Shown here piece after piece: positions 15,903 through 23,915 of a stretch of 34,783 nucleotides of DNA. How positions within the stretch are numbered: the stretch's first letter is position 1; each line of letters opens with the position of its first letter. Location of the stretch: NCBI GenBank assembly GCA_017547755.1, contig JAFYOX010000055.1:1-34783 (forward strand), written 5' to 3'. Both the position numbers and the translations under genes were made by a program. Source of the stretch: Clostridia bacterium (GTDB taxonomy: Bacteria; Bacillota; Clostridia; Oscillospirales; CAG-272). Under the pieces are notes generated by a model. The model worked only from the letters and a program-made list of their open reading frames with translations. It was not told where the DNA came from and made no database searches.

Positions 15903-16937
15903 TCACTGTTCGTTCTTTTCCAGTTCCGCCGCACCTCTGAGGATGTCCACGGAGAAGGACGGGATACGCCCGAGTGCGTCGGGACCGACGTTGAGCAGGT
16001 AGTTGATGCCCATATCGTTGAGGTGCTTCTTGTTCTTGTAGACCTTTTCGGCGTTCTTCCAGTTCTGATCGAAATACTTGAAGCCCCAGCTGTCGTTGAG
16101 GGTCGCCGCGGTTTCGTACAGACCGTAGGGAGAATACTTGAATCCGCCGAGATCGTTCATGTCGCCTTCCTTGGTTTCGGGCATCTTGTCCGGCAGCTTC
16201 GACGGGATTTCGTTGTCGCCGAGGGAAACGTAGTCGTATGCGCCGTTGCCGAGACGGGAGTTGATGAGACAGTCGGGCTGGTACTGCTTGACCATGTCAA
16301 AGAGTTCCAGGCTCTGTTCGGGAGTGATGGTGTGCGGCGTATCGAACCAGATCAGGCAGAGATCGCCGTACTTCGTGAGGATTTCCTTGACCTGCGGCTT
16401 GATCTTGCGTTCGAAGCAGCGGGAGAAGTCCTTGCCTTCCGCGGACTTGCCGAAGTCCCAGGAATTGTGCCACGACACACCGGAGCAGGGGGAGGGATTG
16501 GTGTATCCGCCGCCGTCGGGATCGTGCCAGTCGAGTTCCTGCGAGTAGTACAGACCGAACTTGAGACCGTGCTTGTAGCAGGATTCCGCGAGTTCGCCGA
16601 TGATGTCGCGGCCGAACGGGGTCGCGTCAACGACGTTGAAGGGATCCGCTTCGGATTTGAAGAGAGCGAAGCCGTCGTGGTGCTTGGAGGTGATGACAAA
16701 GTACTGCATGCCGCATTCCTTTGCCAGACCGATCCATTCGTCCGCATTGAAATAGGTGGGGTTGAAGTTCTTTGCGAGCGCGCTGTATTCCTTCGACGGA
16801 ATTGCGAAGTAGGACTGCGCCCATTCCGCATAGGAATTCGTACGGCGTCCGCGGTATTCGCCGCCGAGGAGAGAGTAGAGCCCGAAGTGGACCATCATGC
16901 CGTATTTTGCCTGTTTGAACCATTCTCTGTTGTTCAT
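15903..16937 (-). CDS. Alpha-L-fucosidase, GH29 (first gene of pair)
   Basis: A 344-residue GH29 barrel, paralogous to the downstream gene. It starts with the same MNNREWFKQAKYGMM segment, then HFG (17-19), KHHDGFALF (85-93) and CLIWFDT with the nucleophile at Asp199. It carries a roughly 25-residue insertion late in the barrel (around 255-280, DKMPETKEGDMNDLGGF) that the paralogue lacks, which lies where the substrate-leaving-group side usually is. It has no signal peptide. It is first in the operon behind a clear promoter. The pair may split linkage specificities (for example alpha-1,2 versus alpha-1,3/4), which is inference. Confidence 0.93.
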   Translation of the reverse strand: MNNREWFKQAKYGMMVHFGLYSLLGGEYRGRRTNSYAEWAQSYFAIPSKEYSALAKNFNPTYFNADEWIGLAKECGMQYFVITSKHHDGFALFKSEADPFNVVDATPFGRDIIGELAESCYKHGLKFGLYYSQELDWHDPDGGGYTNPSPCSGVSWHNSWDFGKSAEGKDFSRCFERKIKPQVKEILTKYGDLCLIWFDTPHTITPEQSLELFDMVKQYQPDCLINSRLGNGAYDYVSLGDNEIPSKLPDKMPETKEGDMNDLGGFKYSPYGLYETAATLNDSWGFKYFDQNWKNAEKVYKNKKHLNDMGINYLLNVGPDALGRIPSFSVDILRGAAELEKNEQ

Positions 16938-16970
16938 GGGGAAAGCCTCGATTCTGTGAGTTTTTCTTTT

Positions 16971-16999
16971 ATGATACCATAGAAATGCGGATTCGTCAA
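16971..16999 (-). promoter_or_regulatory. Promoter of the fucosidase operon
   Basis: On the minus strand TTGACG and TATCAT are 17 bp apart, upstream of the first fucosidase. The -35 box is one base from the arm of the terminator of the upstream gene. Confidence 0.65.
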
Positions 17000-17006
17000 T
17001 AAAAAA

Positions 17007-17031
17007 ATCCGCACCCCGGAGGGTACGGATT
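17007..17031 (-). terminator. Terminator of the beta-helix gene
   Basis: On the minus strand AATCCGTACCC pairs with GGGTGCGGATT across a 4-nt loop (one G-T pair), followed by a run of seven T. It starts 14 nt past the stop codon. Confidence 0.9.
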
Positions 17032-17044
17032 CTTTTGATCGGCG

Positions 17045-19009
17045 TCAGCCTTCGATTTCTTCGTAAATGACTTCGACGGTGATACTGGGAACGGTGACAA
17101 CGGTGTACTTTTCAACCGCGCCGACGCTCTTGCCGTTGACGAGGACGTCAGCGACATAGTAACCTTCTGCAGGAGTGAAGGTGAGAGTTCTGCGGCTGCC
17201 GATCGCGGACGGAAGAGTCTTGGTCTTGCCGTTTTCGGTCAGACGGATGCCGGTGAGATTGAGATTCGGAATGGGGGAGACGGTGTCTTCGGTTTCGGGG
17301 TCAGTGGGGTCATCTGCCGGCTTGTTGTAGGTGATTATAAGATGGTGAACCGCCTGACCGTCCGCATCCACAACGGTGTATATGGGATTTTCGAATTCTT
17401 CTGTGGATTCTCCGGCATTGGATTCGTCGGCGATTTCGGATGTCAGGGACAGCATCACCGGTATGGAGTCGGAGGAGTCTTCGTCTTCGTCATCAACGTA
17501 TTCGTCATCAACGATGACAATTTCCATATCTTCGGGCAGTTCGCACTCAATCAGCGTGATGCCGGTTTCGGAGCGCAGAGTGTAATATGCCGCGTCGATG
17601 GTGATATTGCTGCGGGTGATGATGATGTCCGGTGCAGTCAGTACAGTTTCATTCACAGGAAGGGGCTGGGAGTACCTTGAAGTGGTATAGATACCGTGAC
17701 AGTTACTGTTGATGGTTACGGTACTGTCAGTAATGTTAACTTTGCCATAGGCATAAATACCATTGTTTTCGGAAACAATGGTTACGGTACTGTTGGTGAT
17801 GGCAAGATCGCCGATATAGTTAGAATCAGAGTTGTAATTATAGACATAAATACCCGCACCGTAACAGCTATCGAGATTCACGGTACTGCCAGTGATGGAG
17901 ACAGTGCCGTACTTGACATAGATACCATCCTTTTCATTGGAAACGAGCTTCACGGTACTGCCGGCGATAGAGACAGTACTTCTATAGGTTTCGATACCGT
18001 AGTAGAAATTTGAAACGATATCTACGGTACTGTCGAAAATGTTAAGGCTACCCATGGAGATAAAAATTCCCTCGCCATAAGAAAGGATGTTTATGGTACT
18101 GTCGCTGATGGAGACATTGCTTTTAGAGGTCTCGATACCGGAGTAGAAGTCGGAAACGATATCTACGGTGCTGTTGGAGATGGTGAGATTACCCTTAGAG
18201 ACAAAGATCCCCTCGTAATAGGAATCGATGTTTACGGTACTGTTTGTGATGGTGACATCATTCTTAGAGTAAATACCATCATAGGCCGTGACAGCCACGG
18301 TACTGTTGGAGATAACGATACCGTTATAGGCAGAGATACCATCAGAAGCATTCAAAGACAGGGAGCTGTTTGTTGAACCAGAGATTTCTAAAAAATTTGT
18401 AACAATTCCTTTGGTATAATAAGAATTATAGAAGCCATTATTTTCTTCATAGAAATACGGAGATTTTGCACAAAGGCTGTTGTCACCTTCCAGAGCGATG
18501 GATAAAGCCGCGTCACTGTAAATCAGTGCATTATATTGATAGTATTCGAAATCCTCTACATAATACCGCTTTTCATAACAAAAACCCTCGCCCTCGTACT
18601 CAAAGTTGTTCAGCGTGAGAACGCCGTCCTTATAGTACGCATAGCCGGAAGCGGGAAGGGTGCCGGTGGAGTCCGTGAGACCGTCTGCAGTCCATTCGCC
18701 GTCCGAAAGTTCGGTTTCGCCGACGTAAACCGTGTCTGCGGGAGTAGAGGTGTCGTCTTCGGCACTCAGAGGTGCCGCATAGGACGTCATCAGCATGGGT
18801 GCCGCCTCTTCCGCGAAAGACATGGGAGAGAAACGGAGATTTTTTTCTTCTTTTTTCTGCTTTGCTTTTTCGTCCTTTGCTGCTTTTTCATGCACGACAG
18901 CATGATTTTTCTCCTTCGGCGCATCCGCAGCCGCAGAAAACGTCATAGCCGGTACCGCGAGCAGAGCCGCGAGAAGAACGGACAGATATTTTTTCGTTCC
19001 GTTTTTCAT
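17045..19009 (-). CDS. Secreted beta-helix repeat protein, carbohydrate-binding-domain type
   Basis: A 654-residue secreted protein. Residues 1-28 are a classical signal peptide (basic MKNGTKK, hydrophobic core, AAA cleavage region). A Lys/Glu-rich low-complexity stretch follows to about 60. From about 200 to 430 there are nine rungs of 22-24 residues with the pattern I-[ST]-x-S-T-V-x-[IL]-x-S ... G-I, as in right-handed parallel beta-helices. The N-terminal lead (VLTLNNFEYEG, ALIYSDAALSIALEGDNSL) resembles the clostridial carbohydrate-binding-domain family related to Cthe_2159. An acidic linker (VDDEYVDDEDEDSSDS) and two small C-terminal beta domains finish the protein. No LPXTG or SLH motif is seen. 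It likely binds polysaccharide outside the cell. The start at MKNGTKK is chosen over longer in-frame starts because it gives the signal peptide, with AGGAGG 12 bases upstream. Confidence 0.85.
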   Translation of the reverse strand: MKNGTKKYLSVLLAALLAVPAMTFSAAADAPKEKNHAVVHEKAAKDEKAKQKKEEKNLRFSPMSFAEEAAPMLMTSYAAPLSAEDDTSTPADTVYVGETELSDGEWTADGLTDSTGTLPASGYAYYKDGVLTLNNFEYEGEGFCYEKRYYVEDFEYYQYNALIYSDAALSIALEGDNSLCAKSPYFYEENNGFYNSYYTKGIVTNFLEISGSTNSSLSLNASDGISAYNGIVISNSTVAVTAYDGIYSKNDVTITNSTVNIDSYYEGIFVSKGNLTISNSTVDIVSDFYSGIETSKSNVSISDSTINILSYGEGIFISMGSLNIFDSTVDIVSNFYYGIETYRSTVSIAGSTVKLVSNEKDGIYVKYGTVSITGSTVNLDSCYGAGIYVYNYNSDSNYIGDLAITNSTVTIVSENNGIYAYGKVNITDSTVTINSNCHGIYTTSRYSQPLPVNETVLTAPDIIITRSNITIDAAYYTLRSETGITLIECELPEDMEIVIVDDEYVDDEDEDSSDSIPVMLSLTSEIADESNAGESTEEFENPIYTVVDADGQAVHHLIITYNKPADDPTDPETEDTVSPIPNLNLTGIRLTENGKTKTLPSAIGSRRTLTFTPAEGYYVADVLVNGKSVGAVEKYTVVTVPSITVEVIYEEIEG

Positions 19010-19054
19010 AAAAAACAGAAGCCTCCTTATTTGAAATACAGATATACATCCTGA

Positions 19055-19083
19055 ATAATAGCATATTTTTGGGAAAGTGTCAA
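19055..19083 (-). promoter_or_regulatory. Promoter of the beta-helix gene
   Basis: On the minus strand a perfect TTGACA and TATTAT are 17 bp apart, giving a leader of about 40 nt. Confidence 0.75.
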
Positions 19084-19114
19084 GAAAAATTGCAGGAAAA
19101 CGCAGGAATATCTC

Positions 19115-19143
19115 TTGCAGGGAACCCGCAGACATGATATAAT
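19115..19143 (+). promoter_or_regulatory. Promoter of the DUF3795-GNAT pair
   Basis: TTGCAG and a perfect TATAAT are 17 bp apart, 22 bp upstream of the ATG. It is divergent to the promoter of the beta-helix gene. Confidence 0.65.
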
Positions 19144-19164
19144 GGAAGAAAAAAGGCGGGCATT

Positions 19165-19485
19165 ATGGAACAGAATCTCTGCTTCTGCGGTCACGACTGC
19201 GCGCGGTGCGTGACATACCTTGCGACGGTGCAGGACGATGACGCTCTGCGGGAACGTTCCCGCGAATTTTATGGGAAATCCTTCGGCATCGACCTTCCGG
19301 CGGAAGAATTCCGCTGTCTGGGCGGACGTTCGGACGACGTGTTCCGGCTGTGCCGGGAATGTCCGTTTGCGGCGTGCTGCCGGAAGCGCAGTGTGGATTC
19401 CTGTGAGGAGTGTCCGGAATTTCCGTGCGCGATGCTTGCGGAGTATCGCAGAAAATATGTGAACAAAACCAATCAGATACCATAA
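19165..19485 (+). CDS. DUF3795 cysteine-rich protein
   Basis: A 106-residue protein with the DUF3795 arrangement: an N-terminal CGHDCARC cluster (8-15), a central CRECPFAACC and a C-terminal CEECPEFPC. These suggest zinc or iron-sulfur binding in the cytoplasm. Molecular function is unknown for the family. It is followed after 13 bp by a GNAT gene and shares its promoter. Spacing from the promoter leaves a very short leader with a weak AGGCGGG site. Confidence 0.85.
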   Translation: MEQNLCFCGHDCARCVTYLATVQDDDALRERSREFYGKSFGIDLPAEEFRCLGGRSDDVFRLCRECPFAACCRKRSVDSCEECPEFPCAMLAEYRRKYVNKTNQIP

Positions 19486-19498
19486 AACGGAGGACTTT

Positions 19499-20077
19499 AT
19501 GAAACAGCTTATGATGATTCACCGGATGGAAACCATCGACGATTATCCGGTGCCGGAAGGATGGACGATACGCAACTGGCGCGAAGGCGAAGTTGAGATC
19601 TGGACGCGCATCTGCGAAAACGGACTCTGCGGTCCGGACGACGGTACGTTTTCGTCGTGGAAGGGCGCGATCCTCGGACGCGAAGGGCTCGTTCCGGAAC
19701 GCGACGTCTTCTTCGTCTGCCGTGGTGACGGTCAGCCCGAAGCGACCCTGACGGCGTACGTACATCCGGACGGAGTCGGCGATATCCATATGGTGGCGGC
19801 AGCTCCGTCCATCCGCGGAAACAACGTCAACCGCATGATGCTCACCGTCGGCATGAAGAAGCTGGACGCCGAAATGACCCACCGTCCCCGCATCACCGAA
19901 CTGACGACGGACGACTGGCGCATTCCCGCCATCGTCGGATATCTCAAAGCAGGTTTCCAGCCGGTAAACTACGATGACGACATGATCGAACGCTGGACCA
20001 AACTCTGCAATGACCTGAACTTCCACGGCGTCGAAATGCTCACCGAGCAGGGCGAGGCGACGGGGATCATTCTGTAA
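19499..20077 (+). CDS. GNAT family N-acetyltransferase
   Basis: A 192-residue acetyltransferase-like protein. It shows the GNAT core: a strand rich in the order VFFVCRGDGQPEATLTAY, then IHMVAAAPSIRGNNVNRMML (the acetyl-CoA pyrophosphate loop region, atypical since Q/RxxGxG is replaced by SIRGNNV) and a C-terminal GYLKAGFQPV strand typical of GNAT enzymes. The substrate is unknown. GGAGGAC lies before ATG. It is the second gene of the pair with DUF3795 and ends in a strong terminator. Confidence 0.75.
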   Translation: MKQLMMIHRMETIDDYPVPEGWTIRNWREGEVEIWTRICENGLCGPDDGTFSSWKGAILGREGLVPERDVFFVCRGDGQPEATLTAYVHPDGVGDIHMVAAAPSIRGNNVNRMMLTVGMKKLDAEMTHRPRITELTTDDWRIPAIVGYLKAGFQPVNYDDDMIERWTKLCNDLNFHGVEMLTEQGEATGIIL

Positions 20078-20084
20078 AAAATGC

Positions 20085-20112
20085 AAAAAGGACGGATTTT
20101 CCGTCCTTTTTC
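20085..20112. terminator. Bidirectional terminator
   Basis: The arms AAAAAGGACGG/CCGTCCTTTTT have a short ATTTT loop and T runs on both strands. It lies between two convergent genes (GNAT on plus, XRE-TPR regulator on minus). Confidence 0.92.
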
Positions 20113-20116
20113 TGGC

Positions 20117-21280
20117 TTATTCTTTTGTTTTTCTCACCCATTCATCCCAGCGGGGGTCTGCCTGCATTTCCGCTTTGACTTCATGAAAATCCGGAACGCA
20201 CCACCACGGCCAGTCTTCCGGCAGTGTGGAGACGCATTTCAGGGAATATCCTTCCGGATTGACTTTGAGTGTCCGGAACAGCGGGGAAGTGTGGAAAGTT
20301 TCCGTGTCATCGCTGCACCGTTCGAAGGCTCTTGCATGATCGAGTGCCTTGTCCAGTGAGGCGAAGGCGGCATCATGCTCTCCGGCACGCCACCGGAATT
20401 CGGACAGATAGAGGTACATACGGGCAATCTGATAATGCAGCAGACCGTAATCCCCGTCCGGATAGGTGCATCGGAGCAAGCCGATAGCATTTTCAATGAT
20501 CCGGATGGCGTTTTCCGGAACCCTGCCGTGCGGCAATGAGATCAGGCACTGGATCATCTGTTCCGCGGCGGATGAAATCATGGTCCGGACAGCTTCCGCG
20601 AGACATTCTGCGCGCTGTCTGCCGTCATATGCGGATGCAAGCAGCAGCTCCCGGCAGTTCTGCAGACCGGGACAGGTTCCGGCAACGGCGGCACCTTTGT
20701 CATATTCACCGGTGTTGGCGTAAAGCTGGATCAGTTCCCGGACGGCCTGCTGCCGCATGGAACCGTCCGGCAGAGTTTCAAGCAGTTTTTCGTACAGTGC
20801 AATGGCTTCCTTCCATTCATCGTAGGTCCGATGGTGTTCGACCGCATAAACGTCGTATCCGTCCGCATCGGTGCAGTGATATTCGCCGTACCGGACATAG
20901 CCGGCGTTGTACAGGACGGAGGCAAGGCACAGCATGAGCGTCTGGTTTCCGGGAAATTCCGCCGCACTTTCGCGTGCAAGCTGAAGACATTCCGTCATGC
21001 AGACGTCTTTTCCGTTGTTGAGGCAGTTCATGGAGCGGATACGCTCGGCGAGTTCGTCGATCCTCTGACTGCGTTCGGTCTGATAGCCGAACAGTTCATC
21101 GATGGAAACACCGAAATAGTTTGCCATGGCCGGAAGAAGTTCCATATCCGGATAACAGATGCCGTTTTCCCAGCGCGAGACTGCCTGCGGAGTCACGCCG
21201 AGCGCCTGAGCAAGCTCGTCCTGTGTACTGCCGCGTTTGCGGCGGAGTTCGCGCATCTGTTCGCTCAGTTTGATTTGCAT
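20117..21280 (-). CDS. XRE family regulator with TPR-like C-terminus
   Basis: A 387-residue protein. Residues 5-65 are a helix-turn-helix of the Cro/CI type (TQDELAQALGVTPQAVSRWENG, then a DELFGY helix). The remaining 300 residues are amphipathic helical pairs of tetratricopeptide type. A sizeable class of clostridial orphan regulators has this layout, and some (RRNPP-like) bind short peptides. No signal-peptide gene is adjacent, so a peptide partner cannot be assigned. GGAGG lies before ATG. It stands alone with a terminator shared with the convergent gene. Confidence 0.85.
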   Translation of the reverse strand: MQIKLSEQMRELRRKRGSTQDELAQALGVTPQAVSRWENGICYPDMELLPAMANYFGVSIDELFGYQTERSQRIDELAERIRSMNCLNNGKDVCMTECLQLARESAAEFPGNQTLMLCLASVLYNAGYVRYGEYHCTDADGYDVYAVEHHRTYDEWKEAIALYEKLLETLPDGSMRQQAVRELIQLYANTGEYDKGAAVAGTCPGLQNCRELLLASAYDGRQRAECLAEAVRTMISSAAEQMIQCLISLPHGRVPENAIRIIENAIGLLRCTYPDGDYGLLHYQIARMYLYLSEFRWRAGEHDAAFASLDKALDHARAFERCSDDTETFHTSPLFRTLKVNPEGYSLKCVSTLPEDWPWWCVPDFHEVKAEMQADPRWDEWVRKTKE

Positions 21281-21398
21281 AGGGATCCCTCCTGATAAGA
21301 TTCACTGATATATCTGTATTGTAGCAAAAGGGGAGGGGAAAATCAATGATTCATCTGTTGTTAAGAAATCAACAGTTTGTTTGGTTTGCAGAAAACAA

Positions 21399-21429
21399 AA
21401 AAAGCGACTGTGTTTCCACAATCGCTTTA
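21399..21429 (-). terminator. Terminator of tRNA-Thr
   Basis: On the minus strand AAGCGATTGTG pairs with CACAGTCGCTT (one G-T pair) over a GAAA tetraloop, followed by a T run, directly after the tRNA. Confidence 0.92.
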
Positions 21430-21430
21430 A

Positions 21431-21501
21431 GCTGGTGGAGGGATTCGGACCCTCGACCTGCTGATTACGAATCAGCTGCTCTACCCCTGAGCCACACCAG
21501 C
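21431..21501 (-). tRNA. tRNA-Thr(CGT)
   Basis: A full cloverleaf is seen on the minus strand. The acceptor stem GCTGGTG/CACCAGC is 7 bp, the anticodon stem GCTGA/TCAGC encloses loop TTCGTAA (anticodon CGT, reading ACG), and the T stem GAGGG/CCCTC closes over TCCGAAT. CCA is not encoded. It has its own promoter and terminator. Confidence 0.97.
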
Positions 21502-21535
21502 ATTCTGAACCCGCCTGTGCGGATTCAGCTTTTTT

Positions 21536-21564
21536 ATTATACAACACGGAGTCCGGTTTGTCAA
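21536..21564 (-). promoter_or_regulatory. Promoter of tRNA-Thr
   Basis: On the minus strand a perfect TTGACA and a perfect TATAAT are 17 bp apart, about 35 bp before the tRNA. A small GAAtCCGC/GCGGGTTC hairpin lies in the short leader. Confidence 0.85.
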
Positions 21565-21595
21565 GATGTTTTTGACATTTTTTCTAACGGACCCT

Positions 21596-22771
21596 TTATT
21601 TATTTGCTTCGTACAGAAGAGCATCTGCCGCCGCGATGATCTCGGGAAGGGATGCGCCGGAAGCAAACTTTTCGTACAGAGCAAGTGCGGACGTACGGTA
21701 TTCGCCGTCGTTCACACCGGTGAGGGAGGCAAAAATTTCCGCCGCATCTCCGCCGTTTTCTGAGGCATACTTCGCCAGAGCGGACGCCGCGCCGACCGCG
21801 ATGTATCCCGGATGTCCGCCTGCTTCGATGACCGACAGCGCGCCGCCCGTCAGACGGTCGGAGTTCGCCAGCTTGCGCGGGATGTCCGCGCCGACACGTG
21901 CGCAGGTATCGCCGAGCGCGGTGTTGCCGAACCGGCGGATGAGGTCGTTCGTATGTTCGATCAGTTCGTCAAAGGGCATGGAGAAACGCTTCGCCAGCGC
22001 AACGGCACTTTCCGTCATCGCTTCGCGCACGATCACACGGATCTCCGGATCGGCGATCGCTTCGCTGATGTAGGTGTAACCCTTGTACATCCCGAGATAT
22101 GCGCAGACTGCGTGTCCCATGTTGTGGATGTACAGCTTCCGTTCGATGATGAAGCGGAACGGGGAGACGGGCAGGACGTTTTTGATCTCCGGCACTTCTC
22201 CCTTGAATGCGTCGCGGTCACAGGGAAGAACGCCGTATTCTTCCGCGCGGACGAGAAGAGGATCGATTTTGAGAAGCTCCGGATCCGGGATCGGTACCAT
22301 CCGTCCGACGGAGGTTTCGACGAGGCCGACGGAGGCGAGTTCGTCCGCAGTCAGTTCCGGTTCGAGAAGGGAATGGATGTACTTGTCCGCATCCATGAGA
22401 TTTTCGCAGATCAGGAGGTTGAACGGACGCTTGGTTTCGGCATAGCGGAGCTTGATGCCGCCGGCGAGGTTCGGGATGATGAATTTGATCGCCTTTGCGC
22501 CGACGCAGGTCACGCAGATGTCGCAGTCCGCGATGGCACGCTGTGCCGCGTCACGGTCGTTGCCGTTGACTGCGCGGACATTGGTGATCGTGAGTTTTTT
22601 CGCGCCGCCCGTACGGACGATTTCGAGCGGATATTCATGACGGGTATTCAGTTCCCCGACGATTTTTTCGGAAACATCGACAAAGCAGGTTTCAAACCCG
22701 GCTTCGGACATGATCTGTCCGATAAAGCCGCGTCCGATGTTGCCCGCGCCGATGATAACAGCCTGTTTCAT
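21596..22771 (-). CDS. mtlD: Mannitol-1-phosphate 5-dehydrogenase family protein
   Basis: A 391-residue long-chain polyol dehydrogenase. The N-terminal Rossmann motif IGAGNIGRGFIG (residues 6-17) and the SNR-type segment ICENLMDADKYI fit. The catalytic Lys/Asn/His part is ERKLYIHNMGHAVCAYLG, diagnostic of MtlD-type enzymes. They oxidise a hexitol phosphate to a ketose phosphate with NAD. Length is typical. The gene lies 21 bp downstream of a PfkB sugar kinase in one operon, with AAGGAG before ATG. No mannitol PTS is present, so the physiological substrate (mannitol-1-P or another polyol or hexuronate) is open. Confidence 0.88.
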   Translation of the reverse strand: MKQAVIIGAGNIGRGFIGQIMSEAGFETCFVDVSEKIVGELNTRHEYPLEIVRTGGAKKLTITNVRAVNGNDRDAAQRAIADCDICVTCVGAKAIKFIIPNLAGGIKLRYAETKRPFNLLICENLMDADKYIHSLLEPELTADELASVGLVETSVGRMVPIPDPELLKIDPLLVRAEEYGVLPCDRDAFKGEVPEIKNVLPVSPFRFIIERKLYIHNMGHAVCAYLGMYKGYTYISEAIADPEIRVIVREAMTESAVALAKRFSMPFDELIEHTNDLIRRFGNTALGDTCARVGADIPRKLANSDRLTGGALSVIEAGGHPGYIAVGAASALAKYASENGGDAAEIFASLTGVNDGEYRTSALALYEKFASGASLPEIIAAADALLYEANK

Positions 22772-22792
22772 AGGTGATTTCTCCTTGTTTTC

Positions 22793-23812
22793 TCAGAACG
22801 CCGCGCCGCTTTCGCTGACGCCGTAGATTTCCGCATATTTCAGGGCTTCTTCAACGGTGCCCATCGCTTCGGTGGCACCCGGTTCGGTGAGGGACATCGT
22901 TGCCGCGCAGTTGGCGAGAAGAAGTGCTTCGCCGAGATTCATGCCGCGGTGAGCCGCGGAGAGAACGCCTGCACAGAATGCGTCACTTGCGCCGACTTTG
23001 CCCTTGATGGCGTCCTTCGGCAGATTGATCTGTCCGCAGGAGTAGAGTTTTCCTGCCTTGTCCATGCCGAAACCGCCTTCGGGGCAGTGGATGACCGCCC
23101 ATTCGCCGACGCCGAGTTCGAACAGCGCGGACAGAGCCTTCGGGAGATTGTCATACAGAAGCGCGCCGTCTTCGCCGCGGAGCGGGATCCCGGTGCTTTC
23201 GGAGGTTTCGATTTCGTTGATGACACAGTAATCGGTGTACTTCAGGGACGGCGGAACGAGTTTGCGGAACCGTTCGCCGCTTTCGCTGACCACGTCAATG
23301 GAGGTCCTGATGCCGCGTTCCTTTGCGTGCGCGAGAAGACGCGCCATTTTTGTACCGTATTCGGCATCTTCTTCATCGAGTGCGTCGAGCAGAAGGATGT
23401 ATGCGATGTGCAGGATATCGCAGTCGACGTCGTTCCAGTCGAAGGAATCTTCGCAGAACGCCGCATTTGCGCCGCGGAAATGGAAGAACGTGCGTTCTCT
23501 GGTGAAATTGTCGCTCATGACGGCGGTGAAGGAGGTGGAGCCTCTGCGCGAGATGGCGGAAGTGTCGATCCCTTCCTCATTCAGACGGTCGAGGACGTAA
23601 TCGCCGTTTTCATCCGTACCGACCATCCCCACACCGGTGACCGTGACATCCGGCATCAGACGCTTGATGTCGATCCCGACGTTGGGAACCGAGCCGCCGA
23701 CCGTCTTGCCGATGTCCGTGATGGTCGTCAGCTTGCCGGGGGTCGGATAACCGCTGATCGGATACAGCAGGTCAAGCACGATATTTCCCGCAATACAGAT
23801 TTTGTTTTTCAT
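22793..23812 (-). CDS. PfkB family carbohydrate kinase
   Basis: A 339-residue ribokinase-fold kinase. N-terminal strand ICIAGNIVLDLLYPI is followed by the first PfkB signature region VGGSVPNVGIDIKRL (GG-N type). The catalytic signature near the C-terminus is GKVGASDAFCAGVL, in which the usual GAGD is GASD with Asp as base. The substrate is probably a sugar or nucleoside handled with the MtlD-like enzyme. The start MKNKICI is chosen over an upstream in-frame ATG because it matches the family and has CGGAG eight bases upstream. It is first in the operon with mtlD. Confidence 0.88.
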   Translation of the reverse strand: MKNKICIAGNIVLDLLYPISGYPTPGKLTTITDIGKTVGGSVPNVGIDIKRLMPDVTVTGVGMVGTDENGDYVLDRLNEEGIDTSAISRRGSTSFTAVMSDNFTRERTFFHFRGANAAFCEDSFDWNDVDCDILHIAYILLLDALDEEDAEYGTKMARLLAHAKERGIRTSIDVVSESGERFRKLVPPSLKYTDYCVINEIETSESTGIPLRGEDGALLYDNLPKALSALFELGVGEWAVIHCPEGGFGMDKAGKLYSCGQINLPKDAIKGKVGASDAFCAGVLSAAHRGMNLGEALLLANCAATMSLTEPGATEAMGTVEEALKYAEIYGVSESGAAF

Positions 23813-23816
23813 GATA

Positions 23817-23845
23817 TTGACTCCGTTCGTGATTTTCGATATAAT
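23817..23845 (+). promoter_or_regulatory. Promoter of the uracil-DNA glycosylase gene
   Basis: TTGACT and a perfect TATAAT are 17 bp apart, giving a leader of about 60 nt. Its -35 box lies just in front of the kinase start codon on the other strand. Confidence 0.6.
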
Positions 23846-23858
23846 GTATGGTAGATAA

Positions 23859-23887
23859 ATTATAGCATTGTCTTGCGGAATAGTCAA
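23859..23887 (-). promoter_or_regulatory. Promoter of the pfkB-mtlD operon
   Basis: On the minus strand TTGACT and a perfect TATAAT are 17 bp apart. The predicted start at about 23852 faces that of the opposite promoter. Confidence 0.7.
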
Positions 23888-23915
23888 TATTTTTGTGCGG
23901 ATTGAAGGAGAACCC

